Source: Phallusia mammillata (lineage: Eukaryota; Chordata; Ascidiacea; Phlebobranchia; Ascidiidae). Taken from it: a stretch of 64,000 bases of DNA. Both the position numbers and the translations under genes were made by a program. The notes under the pieces were generated by a model. The model saw nothing but the letters and a program-made list of their open reading frames with translations. It was not told the origin of the DNA and ran no database searches. Of the stretch, positions 1-11,453 are shown one piece after another. The stretch covers positions 1 to 64,000 of the forward strand of contig QLIY01000255.1 in assembly GCA_003260075.1 (NCBI GenBank). The letters are read 5' to 3'. The first letter of the stretch is position 1. Each line of letters begins with the position of its first letter.

Positions 1-2029
1 AAGCAAGGCGAAAAAAATTAAGAAAATTTTGCGTGGACTAGGGGTAAGAATTTGTTAGTCGTCAGAGTTGTTAGTCGGGCCCGGTTCGGGTTTAGGTTTC
101 TTCAAAAAAACGGGCCTGACTTTACACTCTGTGTCAGTATTTTTTTTAATACATTTGACTACCTAGTAGCCTGTTGTTGTTTACCCAAATACGTTTATGC
201 TAAACAGCGTGCAATAATATATATATACGCTTCCCCCCCCCCCCTGGCTTTACACTCTGTGTCAGTATTTTTTTTAAATAAATTTAACTAGCTAGTAGCC
301 AGTTGCTGGGCCTGACCTAACGTCACACAGCCCTAAAACGGCTTGTTCAAGGCCAATTGTCTATTGTGTTGTCTTGGTCTTTCAAATCATTTTGACAGAT
401 AACTCAAGCAGTTATTGGGATGATTTGCTGCATCATGGGAATTTTGCTGATGGCGAATGTTTATGGTCAACCACATTACGACACATACACTTACACTTAC
501 TACAATGACGATTGGCCTTATAATTCAGAATCTCGCACAGGTCTAAAAATATTGATTTTGGTCAATCTGGGAGAAGGATTATGGTGCGGTATTTGGGTAA
601 GATTTTGTGATTTGTTAACTGAGCCAAGCCAAGTTGAATATCAATTTCAAGGCGTAATTGTGTTATTTTTAGTCTTAGTAAAACTTTTTGCGGAACCAAT
701 AAATGTGCATAATGAATATAGTATGAGAAAAATATAAGTCTACGAATTAGGACTTGTAAACTATTCTTTTTATCAATTTATAGAGCGACGGGGTCGTTGA
801 TTTAAAGCCGTGGAAAAAAATATAAACACAACCCCGATATAGAAGTGAATAAAACCTTTTTTTTCCCAGCACCGATGGGAAAAAAAGGCTATATCAGAAA
901 CCGTCAAAGTCTGTAAAGATATAGTCCACAACTCGTTTAATCAAGGTTGCAGAACTGTTTAACCAGCACATGATTTTTAGTGGCAAATGGCTGTTCTGTT
1001 TATAAAATTGGCAAACAATAGTACAATTGTTTTAATCCTGTTCTGCGCTATTGCAAAGAAAACGACAAAAGGGTCTTTTTAGTCACTAGATTTGAGCAGT
1101 TTAGTCACTAGATTTGACCCCTGCAAATGATTGCATCATTATTAATTTTAGGAAAACGCTTTACCCGTAAAAGACAAAAATAAAAGATATCGTCGATAAA
1201 AAAAAACTGTTGTAACTACTAACTTAAAACAAATACTGCTCGACTCAACCTCCTCTGCGCTTAGCATCACCAAATAATGAAATCATAACTGTTTGTTTTG
1301 TTTCAGATTTTGACCGCGGGGATTTTCGGGATTGCTTGTGGCAAAAAGACAGTCACGCTGCGTTTGGTAAAAAACAAATCGAAACCTTATTCCAACAATC
1401 TTATTATTTTCATTTACAGCTCAACGCCTACTTGACTTTCTCCCTTATTGCGTGTGTGTTTGCAGTAGGCATGTTTGGAGTCAATTATGCTTTTGCAGAT
1501 ATGTACGCTGGTAAAGTAAGTCTGTGGCTTGCAACAGCATGTGGGACTTGTACTACCTCAAAATAATCTAAATAAACTTGACAGTTGTTTTAACGGTTCG
1601 AAACAGATTGACATAATTCTTGTGTTCATTTCATACCATCTAAAAGCTTTATGTATACACAAATCTTTTTACTGTTTTTGGGGCGATAATAAGAAATGTA
1701 AAGTGAACAAACCAGGGAGTCGAAATGCTTCTCATATTGGTTCACTTGGTTTTGTTTTTAATGGTTCGGGTTCGGTTCAGGTTTTAAAAAATGTATATTT
1801 TCGGGTTCGGGTTTTGTTCCGGTTTGGGCAAATTATCCGGTCCGGATCCAAAGGTTTGCGGTTGTTAAACCGGTTCAAATTTTTATTCGTTTTAATTTCA
1901 TTCTACCCATCATCTACCTGGCCTTATCAAACTACAAAAGAATTTTGACTGTGCACTATTATTATTGACACACCCTATAACTGTTATCTCGCGTATTCTT
2001 CATTCCGCTGTTTTGAAAAAAATCATAAG

Positions 2030-2101
<72 letters not shown>

Positions 2102-4723
2102 TTTCGGGTTCGGGTTTTGTTCCGGTTTGGGCAAATTATCCGGTCCGGATCCAAAGGTTTGCGGTTGCCCCCCCCCCCAAACCGGTTCGCGGGTTCGGGT
2201 TCAGTTCCGGTTCGACTCCCTGGAACAAACAGGCGTAGATTATTCAAAAAAGTAGTTGAGATCCCAAAATAATTTCATTACGCTTAAAACGAGCTGCTTA
2301 AGAACATAGGAGTAAGATCAACTTGAAAAAATGAGACAAAAACCTATCTGCATATTTAAAACCCAGCCGAGAAGGCAATTTCTGTAATGATTTTCTCTTC
2401 ACAAATCATAGTACGCCCCCCCCCCCAGATCCCAAAATAATTTCATTACGCTTAAAACGAGCTGCTTAAGAACACAGGCGTAAGGCAAGTCTGAGAAATT
2501 TAGACAAAAACCTAGCCGCAATTTTAAAAAACCAACCGAGAAGGCATTTTCTGTAATGATTCTCTCTTTGCAAATCATAGTACGCCAGACCTATGTATAT
2601 AGCGTTACACCGTTTTTTAGCTTAACACCTTGTCGAGCGGTAATGTTTGGTGACTGGCAGATTCGGTATAACACATGTAAAAGGCCTGGTGTACTATGAT
2701 TTAGACATAAGTGTGCCATGATTGCTGGCCTGTATCGGCGCTTTAGGACTAACTAATATGTATTTACGAGTAATGTTTTTCAGAAATATCCATTTGGTGT
2801 CGGTGTTGAGCGAACCTTGGCTTCCTTGGCTGTAACTGCGGCCGGCATATGCATTATGAGCGCCTGCTACTGTGTCACTTCTTCTATGGTTATCACCAAA
2901 TCACCATCATGCTGTGCTCCTTTTGTAATAATTAGTATTATAGGATATAGCAGTGGTTCCCAACCGTGTCATAACCCCCCCCCCCACTGTGTCACTTCTT
3001 CTATGGTTATCACCAAATCACCATCATGCTGTGTTCCTTTTGTAATAATTAGTATTATAGGATATGGCAGTGGTTCCCAACCGTGTCATAAATTAATCTC
3101 TTACTGATTGTCTGTGCTATGTGTTATTGCTGCATTTGCCATATACAAGCTGAGAAAAAGAAAGTTGTTATATAATCGATTAAAAGAGGAATATTAAAGG
3201 GTATATATTTACAGAGCTTATAATCGGGAGTTTAATTCCTGTTAAAAATGCCCCCCCCCCAAATGTTAATGTAAACGATATTTTAGCAAACTAAATTTGT
3301 AGGGGGGAGTTAGATTTGAATACCGACTAAAAGGGTGCACAGGACAAAAAAGGGTGGGAACCACTGCGATATGGCGTTTATGGTTCGGTATTTTGACCCA
3401 ATCAATCAACCTAAGCCTAAGTTAATGTTAGAAGGAGGTCACGCTCCTAATGTAGTGGTTTTCGCGCCCACCAGCCGGTGTGCTGGTTGTGGGTGGCAGT
3501 TTTTTGACGAGTGGTTCTGTTTACCATGCAACCCGACATTACAGTTAAAAGTAAAGTTACAATAGTCTTAATTCTTCTTGTTAAGGCCTTTTTAGACTTT
3601 TGGGCGGTCAAAAAGTCTCGACTTACAGGCTACATTGTAATGTATCACTGAATGGAAAGTACAACATGATGTACTAACCCACAACTTTTTATAACCGTGA
3701 ATTAAGAAAGTAAATGCAAACTTAAAAGAGTTCACTTTATCCATTTCTTACACTTTGTAACAAACATAACTAGCTAATTTTATCCTATACTAACATTGAC
3801 ACTATCAAAACGATAACTTGTAAAGTTACGAGTCAAACTTCATTAAAAATACTAATAGCTTCTTAATGCTGCTTGTTGTTTCACATACCAGTGCAAACCA
3901 CCCGACCGGTACGTGATTGCAACAGTTCCAATAAGTGCTGGAATACAACCAGTTGTTCACGGAAAACCAAAAACTGTTCAAGGTTGGGTTTGTGCGATCG
4001 TTGTGAACTAAATCAGGGGTCGGCAACCTTTTTTTGCACTGCGGACCGCTTAAGAAAGTGAAACTTTATCACGGACCGGCTTTCAAAAAACTAACAAATA
4101 TTTAGCAATAAAAACGCTTAAATTAGTTTATCATCCCCGGGATACATGAGGGAAAGCATTTAAACCTGAAAATTACACGGCCCGGTAACGAACTCCTCGC
4201 GGACCGGCGGTTGCCGACCACTGTACTTAACCATTACCGGTGTTTTACTTTAATTAGTCAAAAACAACAAGTAAAATAAACTAATTCATCCAATTCTAAA
4301 TAATATTATATCTTTACAGGCATTTCACCACAGTTTGTCTAAGTCTAAATTGTAAATAAAGTAGACTAGATGGTTTAAGTTATTTGCTGGAGTTTCGCGA
4401 AATTCTTGTGTCACTTCAAAGGGTGCCTTAAGCAAAAAACTTTAGGAAATACTGCTTGTGTTGGCAACTGATTGTTTTAACAATATCGGTAAATTATATT
4501 TAACCGAATATTCACCAACCAGATTATAACATAATTAGCGGAAAAACAAACTTTTTCTGCAGGAGAAACAAGCGACCAACAAGGCACATCAACCAACATA
4601 AACGAACCACAAATAAAGACTCACCAGCACACTCAAGTGGCGATACATGAACCCTCATCCAGCCACGGTGAGCGCAAGAGAGTCCACACGAAGCAGTGTC
4701 CACAGACAGTAAAGAAGAAATAG
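1..4723 (+). CDS. MS4A/CD20-like four-pass membrane protein, copy 1 (5' partial)
   Basis: Exons 1-43 (cut by the window edge), 399-596, 1307-1366, 1420-1515, 2784-2924, 3892-3982, 4563-4723; phases agree at every junction and give 262 visible residues. The start lies left of the window. The first fragment is lysine-rich (SKAKKIKKILRGLG), followed by helix 1 (ITQAVIGMICCIMGILLMA), a tyrosine-rich loop, helix 2 from LKILILVNLGEGLWCGIW into the next exon, helix 3 (LNAYLTFSLIACVFAVGMFG) and helix 4 (LASLAVTAAGICIMSACYC). Short basic N-terminus, four helices and a polar Pro/Gln/Ser tail are the MS4A layout; these proteins sit in plasma or endosomal membranes and some act in receptor signalling. 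The tail stops at TAG 4721-4723, but a conserved PPSY-containing end lies just after it in another frame (see findings). Exon 4 is partly copied at 2986-3092. AATAAA lies at 4912. Family assignment is from topology only; another tetraspan family is possible. Confidence 0.62.
118..305. repeat. Direct duplication joined by C12 (233-244)
   Basis: A segment beginning at 118 (ctttacactctgtgtcag) is repeated at 247 with small differences; the copies are separated by 12 C. Lies in the intron after the first visible exon of MS4A-like copy 1. Confidence 0.8.
1713..2222. mobile_element. hAT-type non-autonomous element with 8-bp TSD gaacaaac
   Basis: Terminal inverted repeats CAGGGAGTCGAA and TTCGACTCCCTG are flanked by a perfect 8-bp target duplication, gaacaaac, at 1705-1712 and 2223-2230. 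The body consists of degenerate ggttcgggtt/ccggtttgcgg stretches. It is interrupted by C tracts 2030-2101 and 2168-2178; the segment after the first tract repeats 1798-1866. No transposase reading frame. Confidence 0.85.
2030..2101. repeat. Homopolymer C72
   Basis: 72 consecutive C inside the hAT element at 1713-2222, at the junction of a local duplication (1798-1866 repeated from 2102). Confidence 0.95.
2259..2586. repeat. Direct duplication joined by C11 (2416-2426)
   Basis: 2259-2415 recurs at 2427-2586 with many substitutions, clearly more diverged than most other pairs here. Both copies start agatcccaaaataatttcat and end aaatcatagtacg. Intronic in MS4A-like copy 1. Confidence 0.85.
2869..3092. 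repeat. Duplication of part of MS4A-like exon 4, joined by C11 (2975-2985)
   Basis: 2869-2974 covers the last third of exon 4, its splice donor and intron start, and is repeated at 2986-3092. Differences are few (gctcc/gttcc; atagcag/atggcag). Both copies contain the left end of the hAT element that is complete only in the second copy. Confidence 0.88.
3068..3366. mobile_element. hAT-type non-autonomous element
   Basis: CAGTGGTTCCCAACC at 3068 pairs with GGGTGGGAACCACTG ending at 3366. Flanks ggatatgg (3060-3067) and cgatatgg (3367-3374) match at 7 of 8. The element is absent from the matching intron position of MS4A-like copy 2, so it inserted after the gene duplication. Contains C10 at 3251-3260. 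Confidence 0.75.
4014..4223. mobile_element. hAT-type non-autonomous element, diverged
   Basis: CAGGGGTCGGCAACC at 4014 and GGTTGCCGACCACTG ending at 4223 form terminal inverted repeats. The flanking 8-mers do not match. Lies between exons 5 and 6 of MS4A-like copy 1. Confidence 0.6.
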
Positions 4724-5751
4724 ATGATAGACCGCCATCCTATGATAGAGTGAATTAACTTATAATCGTATTTAAATAGTGAATATATCCATAGTTCAAG
4801 TAAAATGGACTTGTTTCAAATTTGTTGATTTGCACTTTTTGTCAAACATGTATGTTTGTGAAAATAGATTATACTCGGATTTTAGGGTTTTTTTTTTTTT
4901 TGCTGCAGCCAAATAAAGTTATCGGCAAATACACATGCAACCAATTGTTTACGGAAATTCCTATGATTGTGCAAGGTTAGACACTTGGTAGATAACCCAT
5001 TAAGAAAAATGACAAATTTGCTTTTGGTTTCATTATTTTTTGTTTTTCTTACTGAGATTTTTTCGGTGATTTTCCGGTTAATTTCTGAAAATAGAAGCGA
5101 CAGACGCAACTATTTAATGCAAACGTTTGTGTTGGATCCACAACAATACATGGAACATTGCCGGTTTTATCAGCAAAGTTGACGCCCTCCTTTAAGTGGG
5201 GTGTACAAGTCTGCCGTGAAGAGCAAAGCTTACAAGTTGCAAACAGAGGCGACTGTTTGCACACAATTTTTTTTGGTTGTGTTTGTGAACTTTATTGTGG
5301 TGGGAATACGTTTTTGAAAGAAGCATATTAACTTGGTTACATAAAATTTCTTTATGAAAAAAGTACAAGTTTAAATGTTTTCGAAAGTTCAACAAAAGTA
5401 CTTATCAAAGTTGAAAATGAAATACCTGAATTATGCGGTCTTAAAGAGTATCATGCGATAATAATTACTAGGAAAGCTATTTTTTGTACATTATTTTTGC
5501 TTTCACATCGAATGCTCGAAAAAGCTACGAGGGTTGGGAAAGTCGTTTCAAAAACACTTCGAGCTGATCGACTGTAATGAAAGAAAAACAACACAAATGT
5601 GATAAAATGTACCCAAACGTTTCATGCCTAATCGCTATCAGATTTCAACAACGTTCTTATTCAGTGAGCAACTCGTCTTAACCCGTATTTACATATTGTG
5701 ACGTCATTACGTTTTTAACAATTGATTGACGTCATCAAATTAAACAACTTC

Positions 5752-8700
5752 ATGGGAATTTTGCTGATGGCGAATGTTTATATTCAGCCAACCAGATACT
5801 ATTACTCCACTAGCTATTATTCAGGATACGAAACACGAATTACAACGATCCTGATCAATCTCGGTGAAGGATTATGGTCGGGCATTTGGGTAAGGCCTTG
5901 TGACTTGTATTGAAGTTAAATACCCAATTCAAGGCCTTGTGTTATTAAAGCCTTAATCAGTGGTGGAATTCAAATTTTTGTCAGTCGGTTCAATCCCAAA
6001 GTCATTTTTTAGGCCCCCCCCCCAAAAAGTCCATTGACAGTAACCAGTAATGCTAACCGGTTTGATGATCTTATAAAATTTCGTGAGACGGTTCCATAGA
6101 ACCGGTGCGAACCGGTTGAATCCTACCACTGGCCCTAATATAACCTTTTGCGGATTTTAAAAATGTCAATTAAATACAGTATGAAGTTAAACTCTTTTGT
6201 AAGCAAGGATTACAAATACCTTTTACAGACTATTTTCATGAGTCCGAGAAATTCGGGTTGAAAAATACTTTTTAAATTATGAATTTATGTAGCGACAAAT
6301 TTGCCCAAATTCGTAACCAGTTCAGTTCAAAAAATAATAAGTAAGTTAGTTGGAATTATATTGTTTCTATTAATATATTTTAGGTTAGAACAAAACCTCC
6401 CGAGTTTTTGTAAAGACAAAATTAACGTATTGATGTAAATTAAAATTAACATCTGAGCGCTAAAATACGCCGAACAGAACTAAAGTCAATTTGTTTGTTT
6501 CAGATTCTTATAGCGGGATGTTTAGGGGCGGCTTGTGGCAAAAAGACTGTGACACCATGTTTGGTAAGAACTTGAACATAAAGCGTTGTTTTAATTTAAA
6601 CATAAAGTGTTTTTTACCCAACACAATGTTTCTATCAATTACAGCTGAACGCTTACTTGGCTTTCTCCATTGTAGCATCTATTTTTGCCATTAACATGTT
6701 TGGAATCAATGTTCCTTTTGCAATGATATACTCACACCCTTATCAAGTAAGTGTGAGGTTTGTACTGTGTTTTAAACATCAGAACCAAGTTAAACTTATG
6801 CAGAACACAAAATTACGTGTCGAGCCTGACTATAGTCTAAATAAAATCGACTTCGCACCTCAATTTCACCTTCGCAAAACCTGGTCGACAAGGCATTTTC
6901 TGTAATGATTCTTTCTTTACAACTGATGCTTTATAGAAATATTGGTTTGGTGTCGGTATTGAGGCAACATTGGCTATCCTCAGTTTTTCGTCGTTTGTTA
7001 TATGCATTGTGAGCGCATGCTACTGTTGCTGTGCTTCAATGGTTATCACCAAATCACCTTCTTGTTGTGGAACCTGCTGTGGATCAGGGGTAAGGACTAG
7101 TGTTAGTATATTGCGTTTATGGTTTGGTATTTTGAGCGAACAACTAAGCTTAATTTAAATGTAGAACCAAGAACTAAGTTTATCAGCAATATTAGAAGGA
7201 AGTAACGTTGCCAATGATGCGGTTTTCTCGCCCACGGGCCAGTCTGTTTTAAGCGCGTATTTTAAGAGTTTAATAACATCCTATAATATTAACATACCCT
7301 TCAGATGATGTTTTTGTATAAATAAACGGCGTTTCGAAGTCCTATAGGAGACGCCTTCATCGGGACAATGGCACCTCGAAAATCTAACTTCTTTTAAAGC
7401 AACGAAAGCTTTTCTTTTTCAAGATATGCCATTAAACTGATGAAGGCGTCTTGCATGGGACGTCGAAACGTCGGTTAATAATATAAAACTACTGGAAGCG
7501 CAATACTCGTTTATACATAATGCCTGGCTGCCACAGCTTATTTTTTGATATATCTTGTAGGGTAAAGTTACAGTTAAAAAAATATCGTTTAATTCATCGT
7601 ATTGAGGCGTTTTGGGGACTGAACATTTGGGGCATTTTATAATTTCAGACCTGGTGAAAACATAAATGAAGACCCTGGATAAAGCAAGCTCGTAAAAACA
7701 TTGTGTAGCCGAATTTAAAAAGCAAATGCCACATAACGCTATTAGTAACGGTGTAGCTGCAGCGCGTTTATCATCTTTCCACCAATTGTGCCCTTAACTT
7801 TGCCGCGCTTTATAATTCCCAACGTTCCGCAGCTACTTCCGGCTTGGTGAATATATTAGCGCAATTGTGCTGCTACGATTTGTAGCACCTGCGAAATAAA
7901 CTCAACTCAAATGCATATTTAAAAGAAAATATAAACATTTTATACACTTTGCAACAACTTAACCACCTTTTTCTATCTCGGTAAAATCCACATTGTGCAA
8001 ACAATACCATTGGTAAGGTTACGAGTCAAAATATCATGCGAAAACTACTAAAAGCTTTATAATGCAGCTTGTATATTTTACATACCATAGATAGAACCAA
8101 CCGGAGGGTACGTGGTTTCCACCGTTTCAACTGGAATGCAACCAGTTGTTCAAGGAAGTCCAATGACTGTGCAAGGTTCGACTTTAAATCAGTTATCTGA
8201 AAATATGAGCTGAAATATATTCAAGGCGAAATATATATTTCTGTTTTTGAAGAAATGATTTATGCTTTGTACCTGTTCGACATGAAACAGTCTAAATATA
8301 TTACTGATAAGAAGCAAGAATCTTTCTTTTTACATTCTATTGTGTGGGGGAGATTCCTTAGGTGACAAAAGTTTTTCAGCTGAAATATCATTTGTAATTT
8401 TATAGGTGTAAGTATCTGGGGGAAATTTTTGTATCGCTATAGTGCATAGGGAGTCGAACCGCTTGTCTAATGGGTTCAGGCTCGGTTCGGGTTCACTTGG
8501 TTTTGTTTTTAAGGGTTCGGGTTAGGTTCTGGTTTTAAAAATGTATATGTTCGGGTTTTGTTCCGGTTCTGGGCAATTATCCGGTCCAAACCGGTTTGCG
8601 GTTTTTAAACCGGTTTAAATTTTTATTCATTTTATCCATCATCTACCAGGCCTTATAAAACTTCAAAAGAATTTTGCCCGTGCACTGTTATTTTTGACAC

Positions 8701-9228
8701 GCCCTATAAGTGTTATCTTTTGTATTCTTCAGTGCGGTGTTTTGAAAAAAAAACGCAAAATATAAAACAGACTCAATTTTTTACTGGTTCGGTTCCGGTT
8801 CAACGCTAAACAAAATTTCGGGTTCAACTCCGGTTCGGGTTTTTAGAAAATCGTAATTAGCGGTTCGGGTGCGGCTCGAGTTTAATGAAATTAACCGCTC
8901 AAACCGGTTCGCGGGTTCGGGTTCAGTTCCGGTTCGACTCCCTGGTTATGCTGCTACAAGAAAAAAATATTTCGTGAAACACTGCTTGTATTGCCATCAT
9001 GCATTTATTTTTTGTCAATATAGGTGAATTAAATTTATGTTTTGCTAGCTAAATAAATGCTATTTTTATGATGTGATTATAGGTAATCTACTTACTTAAA
9101 TGAGCTTTTCTGCAGGACAAATGGGCACCCAGCAATACACAACAATGGCACCTCAAGTGACAACACAACCACATTCATCCAGCCACAGCGGGGCGCAACA
9201 GGGTCCACTGGGAGCACCGCCCAGATAG
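5752..9228 (+). CDS. MS4A/CD20-like four-pass membrane protein, tandem copy 2 (possibly decaying)
   Basis: Exons 5752-5889, 6504-6563, 6645-6746, 6937-7089, 8091-8175, 9116-9228; all phases agree with copy 1 and give 216 residues from ATG 5752. Exon-by-exon similarity to copy 1 is clear: both have MGILLMANVY, NLGEGLW.GIW, ACGKKTVT, LNAYL.FS, MVITKSPSCC and PVV.G.P.TVQG. The Cys-rich stretch after helix 4 is longer here (CYCCCASM, CCGTCCGSG). Two oddities suggest decay or altered expression. No splice acceptor is visible before ATG 5752 where copy 1 has one, and I could not find an N-terminal exon. In the last exon an in-frame TAG (9226-9228) precedes 18 further open codons containing APSYD, matching the PPSYD end of copy 1. 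AATAAA lies at 9365-9370. Same family and probable role as copy 1. Confidence 0.55.
5958..6131. mobile_element. hAT-type non-autonomous element
   Basis: CAGTGGTGGAATTCAA at 5958 and TTGAATCCTACCACTG ending at 6131, flanked by gccttaat and gccctaat (7 of 8). A related diverged copy lies at about 47737-47928; compared with it, C10 at 6014-6023 replaces internal sequence here. Confidence 0.75.
7331..7362 (-). ncRNA. Hammerhead-ribozyme-like core (minus strand)
   Basis: Read on the minus strand: CCGATGA, an arm/loop/arm formed by GGCGTC and GACTTC, then GAAAC. One base of CUGAUGA is changed. It forms an inverted pair with the core at 7437-7470. Sequence match only; stems I and III are not convincing. 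Confidence 0.35.
7437..7470 (+). ncRNA. Hammerhead-ribozyme-like core (plus strand)
   Basis: CTGATGA is followed by a six-pair stem II (GGCGTC/GACGTC) with a loop, then GAAAC and GTC. Flanking ATTAA and TTAAT could form a short stem I. The conserved core bases are intact. Such motifs occur in Penelope-like retroelements and retrozymes. Confidence 0.45.
7738..7908 (-). repeat. Dispersed repeat, family R1 (minus orientation)
   Basis: The reverse complement starts gagttgagtttatttcgc and contains caccaagccgg, gctgcgg and gctgcagct. The same unit occurs on the + strand at 48957, 63119 and, truncated, 63462. Confidence 0.6.
8447..8944. mobile_element. Diverged hAT-type element, same family as 1713-2222
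   Basis: agggagtcgaacc at the left and ggttcgactccctg at the right are inverted repeats; the interior carries the same ccggtttgcggttttt and ggttcgggttc stretches as 1713-2222. No matching target duplication. Confidence 0.6.
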
Positions 9229-9495
9229 GGTGAAGAAAAAAAATCGGGTAGAGCCCCATCCTATGATAAATTAACACTGCCATAATTTTTGTATATTTAA
9301 TAGTGCTTTGTGCTGATATCAATAGTTTCATTATTACCACTTTAAGATAAGTCAAAAGTTGAAAAATAAACTTTTGACACATTTAAAATTTTGTTGATTT
9401 GTGCATTGTTTTATCCAACTATTTATGTTTGTGAAAATAAATTGTACTCGGATTTTAGGGCTCTGTTTCTTTTTATTTTTTGCTGTAGTCTACAC

Positions 9496-9994
9496 CAGTG
9501 TTTCATACCGGAACGGAACGTTATACCGGAACGAAATAAATAATTTTTGGCTCAAATACCGGAACGAAATACCGAAATAAAAAATATTCAAAATACCGGA
9601 ACGGAACGAAATACCGTTATTTTTTATTCCGGTATTTCGTTCTGGACATTTGACATGATACAATTGCTGAAAATTTCGCGCCGTTAAGCTATGATAAAAA
9701 TTGAAGCTCCTACAATTTACATCCGTTTGACCATCATTGACAAATGTTATGTGACGTAACAACTACCGACAATAATTCTTGTGTGTTGCAACTTTCTTCC
9801 TTTTTTCGCTTAATAGTTGCAAAGACCACAAAGAAATGTCCGTTTGTTAAGACCGAAATACCGAAAAATACCGTTATAAATTTATTTCGGCCAGACCGGA
9901 ACGAAATGAAAATATCGGTCCAGAACGAAATAACGAAATAAATAATTTTCTCAGAACGAATAACGTTATTTGGTTTCGTTCCGTTCCGACACTG
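9496..9994. mobile_element. hAT-type non-autonomous element with 8-bp TSD gtctacac
   Basis: CAGTGTTTCATACCGGAACG at 9496 and an inverted counterpart ending CGACACTG at 9994, with perfect 8-bp duplications at 9488-9495 and 9995-10002. The interior is built of ccggaacgaaat/atttcgttccgg units. A fragment of the family lies at about 50822-51030. Confidence 0.85.
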
Positions 9995-10437
9995 GTCTAC
10001 ACAAATTATCCGCAAATACGTGTCGTAAAAAATGGATAGCCTACTAGCAAAATAACAACGTAACGAACGCAAGAAAACAAGCCTCTTTTTGTCTTTTGAG
10101 ATCATAAGGTATGCAAAAGAGATACCATAGCAAAATATGTAATCATATTTTCACATATTTATTTCTATGTGAAAGGTCTCGGATCAACTGTGTTGCAAAG
10201 AACATGTGTGCACCTCTGGCCGGGTGTCTGTAATTACCACTTGACCGCTATGACCACTGCGGCCAACCTGTTAATAACACGTGACCGATGTGGCCAGCCT
10301 GTATAGGTAAATGAGACCCAATTGAAGTGTTATTTCCAACATAAACCCTCACCCTAACCCAAATAGCTCTAGCCGTCAACGCTTGTGTTAAAAAAAATTG
10401 GCCACAACGGTCATGCAATTTATACAGGTTGGTAGAG

Positions 10438-10620
10438 CTACTAACGTAAGAACTGACAGTAGCCAGGTTTGCTGGGTAGGGCAATGGAGCGTAGGCGTTT
10501 TTGTTGACAATAATTGCTGAGTCACCAATCAACACTTATTGTCCATAAACGCCTATGTTTCCATTGCGTCACCCAGCGGAAATACCCAAACCTGGCTACT
10601 GTCAGTTCTTACGTTAGTAG
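10438..10620. repeat. Palindromic element, arms of about 65-70 bp
   Basis: 10438-10500 (ctactaacgtaagaactgac onward) is the inverse of 10548-10620 with a few mismatches and an asymmetric loop. Weaker inverted gtggccaacctgt motifs extend outward. Probably a foldback MITE; 14278-14475 has the same plan. Confidence 0.7.
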
Positions 10621-11418
10621 TTCTACCATACAGGTTGGCCACAGCGGTCACGGAGCGTTTACAGGCTGGCCAGAGCAGCAATCGGAAAGTGTGTACAGAC
10701 TGACCACAGCTGTCACAGCGGTTAAGTGGTATTTACATGCAACCCCTTCTGGCCAATTAACCAGACTTTTTGCTAGGACTGTTTATGCTGCTTTTTTGCT
10801 TGTTATGTGGCCAATTATCCAAATTAAACTAACTGCTTTAAAAATTATGGCTCTTCCAGCAGATTTGTATTGTAAAGTAACCGACGTTCGCCAACGCTTC
10901 AACTACAACCCAAAAACGTTCAAAAAACATCATGTTATGAAAAACTTCACATCATGTGGGATATGCTATAAATAATGTAGTCCCAGTAGTGAAATTAAGC
11001 TTTTATGTGAATTTAATTTTTTTCTAATAAAGCAACAAAAGCAGCTATAACAAGCTGTGTGGCTACAAACGGGCAAATAAATGGTTTGAAATTTAAACAA
11101 AGGCTTCAATTCCATTTTATACCACATAATGCACATTTACCTAATGCTTTGTTAAAACTGCTAGAAGCTTCCAAAACAAGTTAGCTGGTATCATATCAGC
11201 AAAATCACCCAAAGTTCCACAAACGAAGTCCAAAAAGGAATATTGCAACCTGGTATTCTTTTATAAAAGCAGCACTACTAACTCTAAAACTCTTTCTCAG
11301 TTTTATTGTGCAATCTTTTTATCCAACAACAGCAGCTTGCAAACAGTTCAAGCCACCCAAACCAGTACTATTCTGTTTTGGTTCAGAGCAACAAAACGCC
11401 AAATCACGAAATATTGGC

Positions 11419-11421
<3 letters not shown>

Positions 11422-11453
<32 letters not shown>
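11422..11453. repeat. Homopolymer C32
   Basis: 32 C flanked on both sides by cacgaaatattggcgggc, a short direct duplication. Confidence 0.9.

Noticed and set aside
2023..2255. Open frames encoding poly-proline or poly-glycine (also near 15922-16146, 21911-22177, 24025-24276, 11306-11549)
   Set aside because: They exist only because the C tracts have no stop codon in any frame; the flanks are transposon or intron sequence.
10514..10975. 153-codon + strand open frame
   Set aside because: It runs through the palindromic element at 10438-10620 and shows no domain, splice context or similarity to neighbours.
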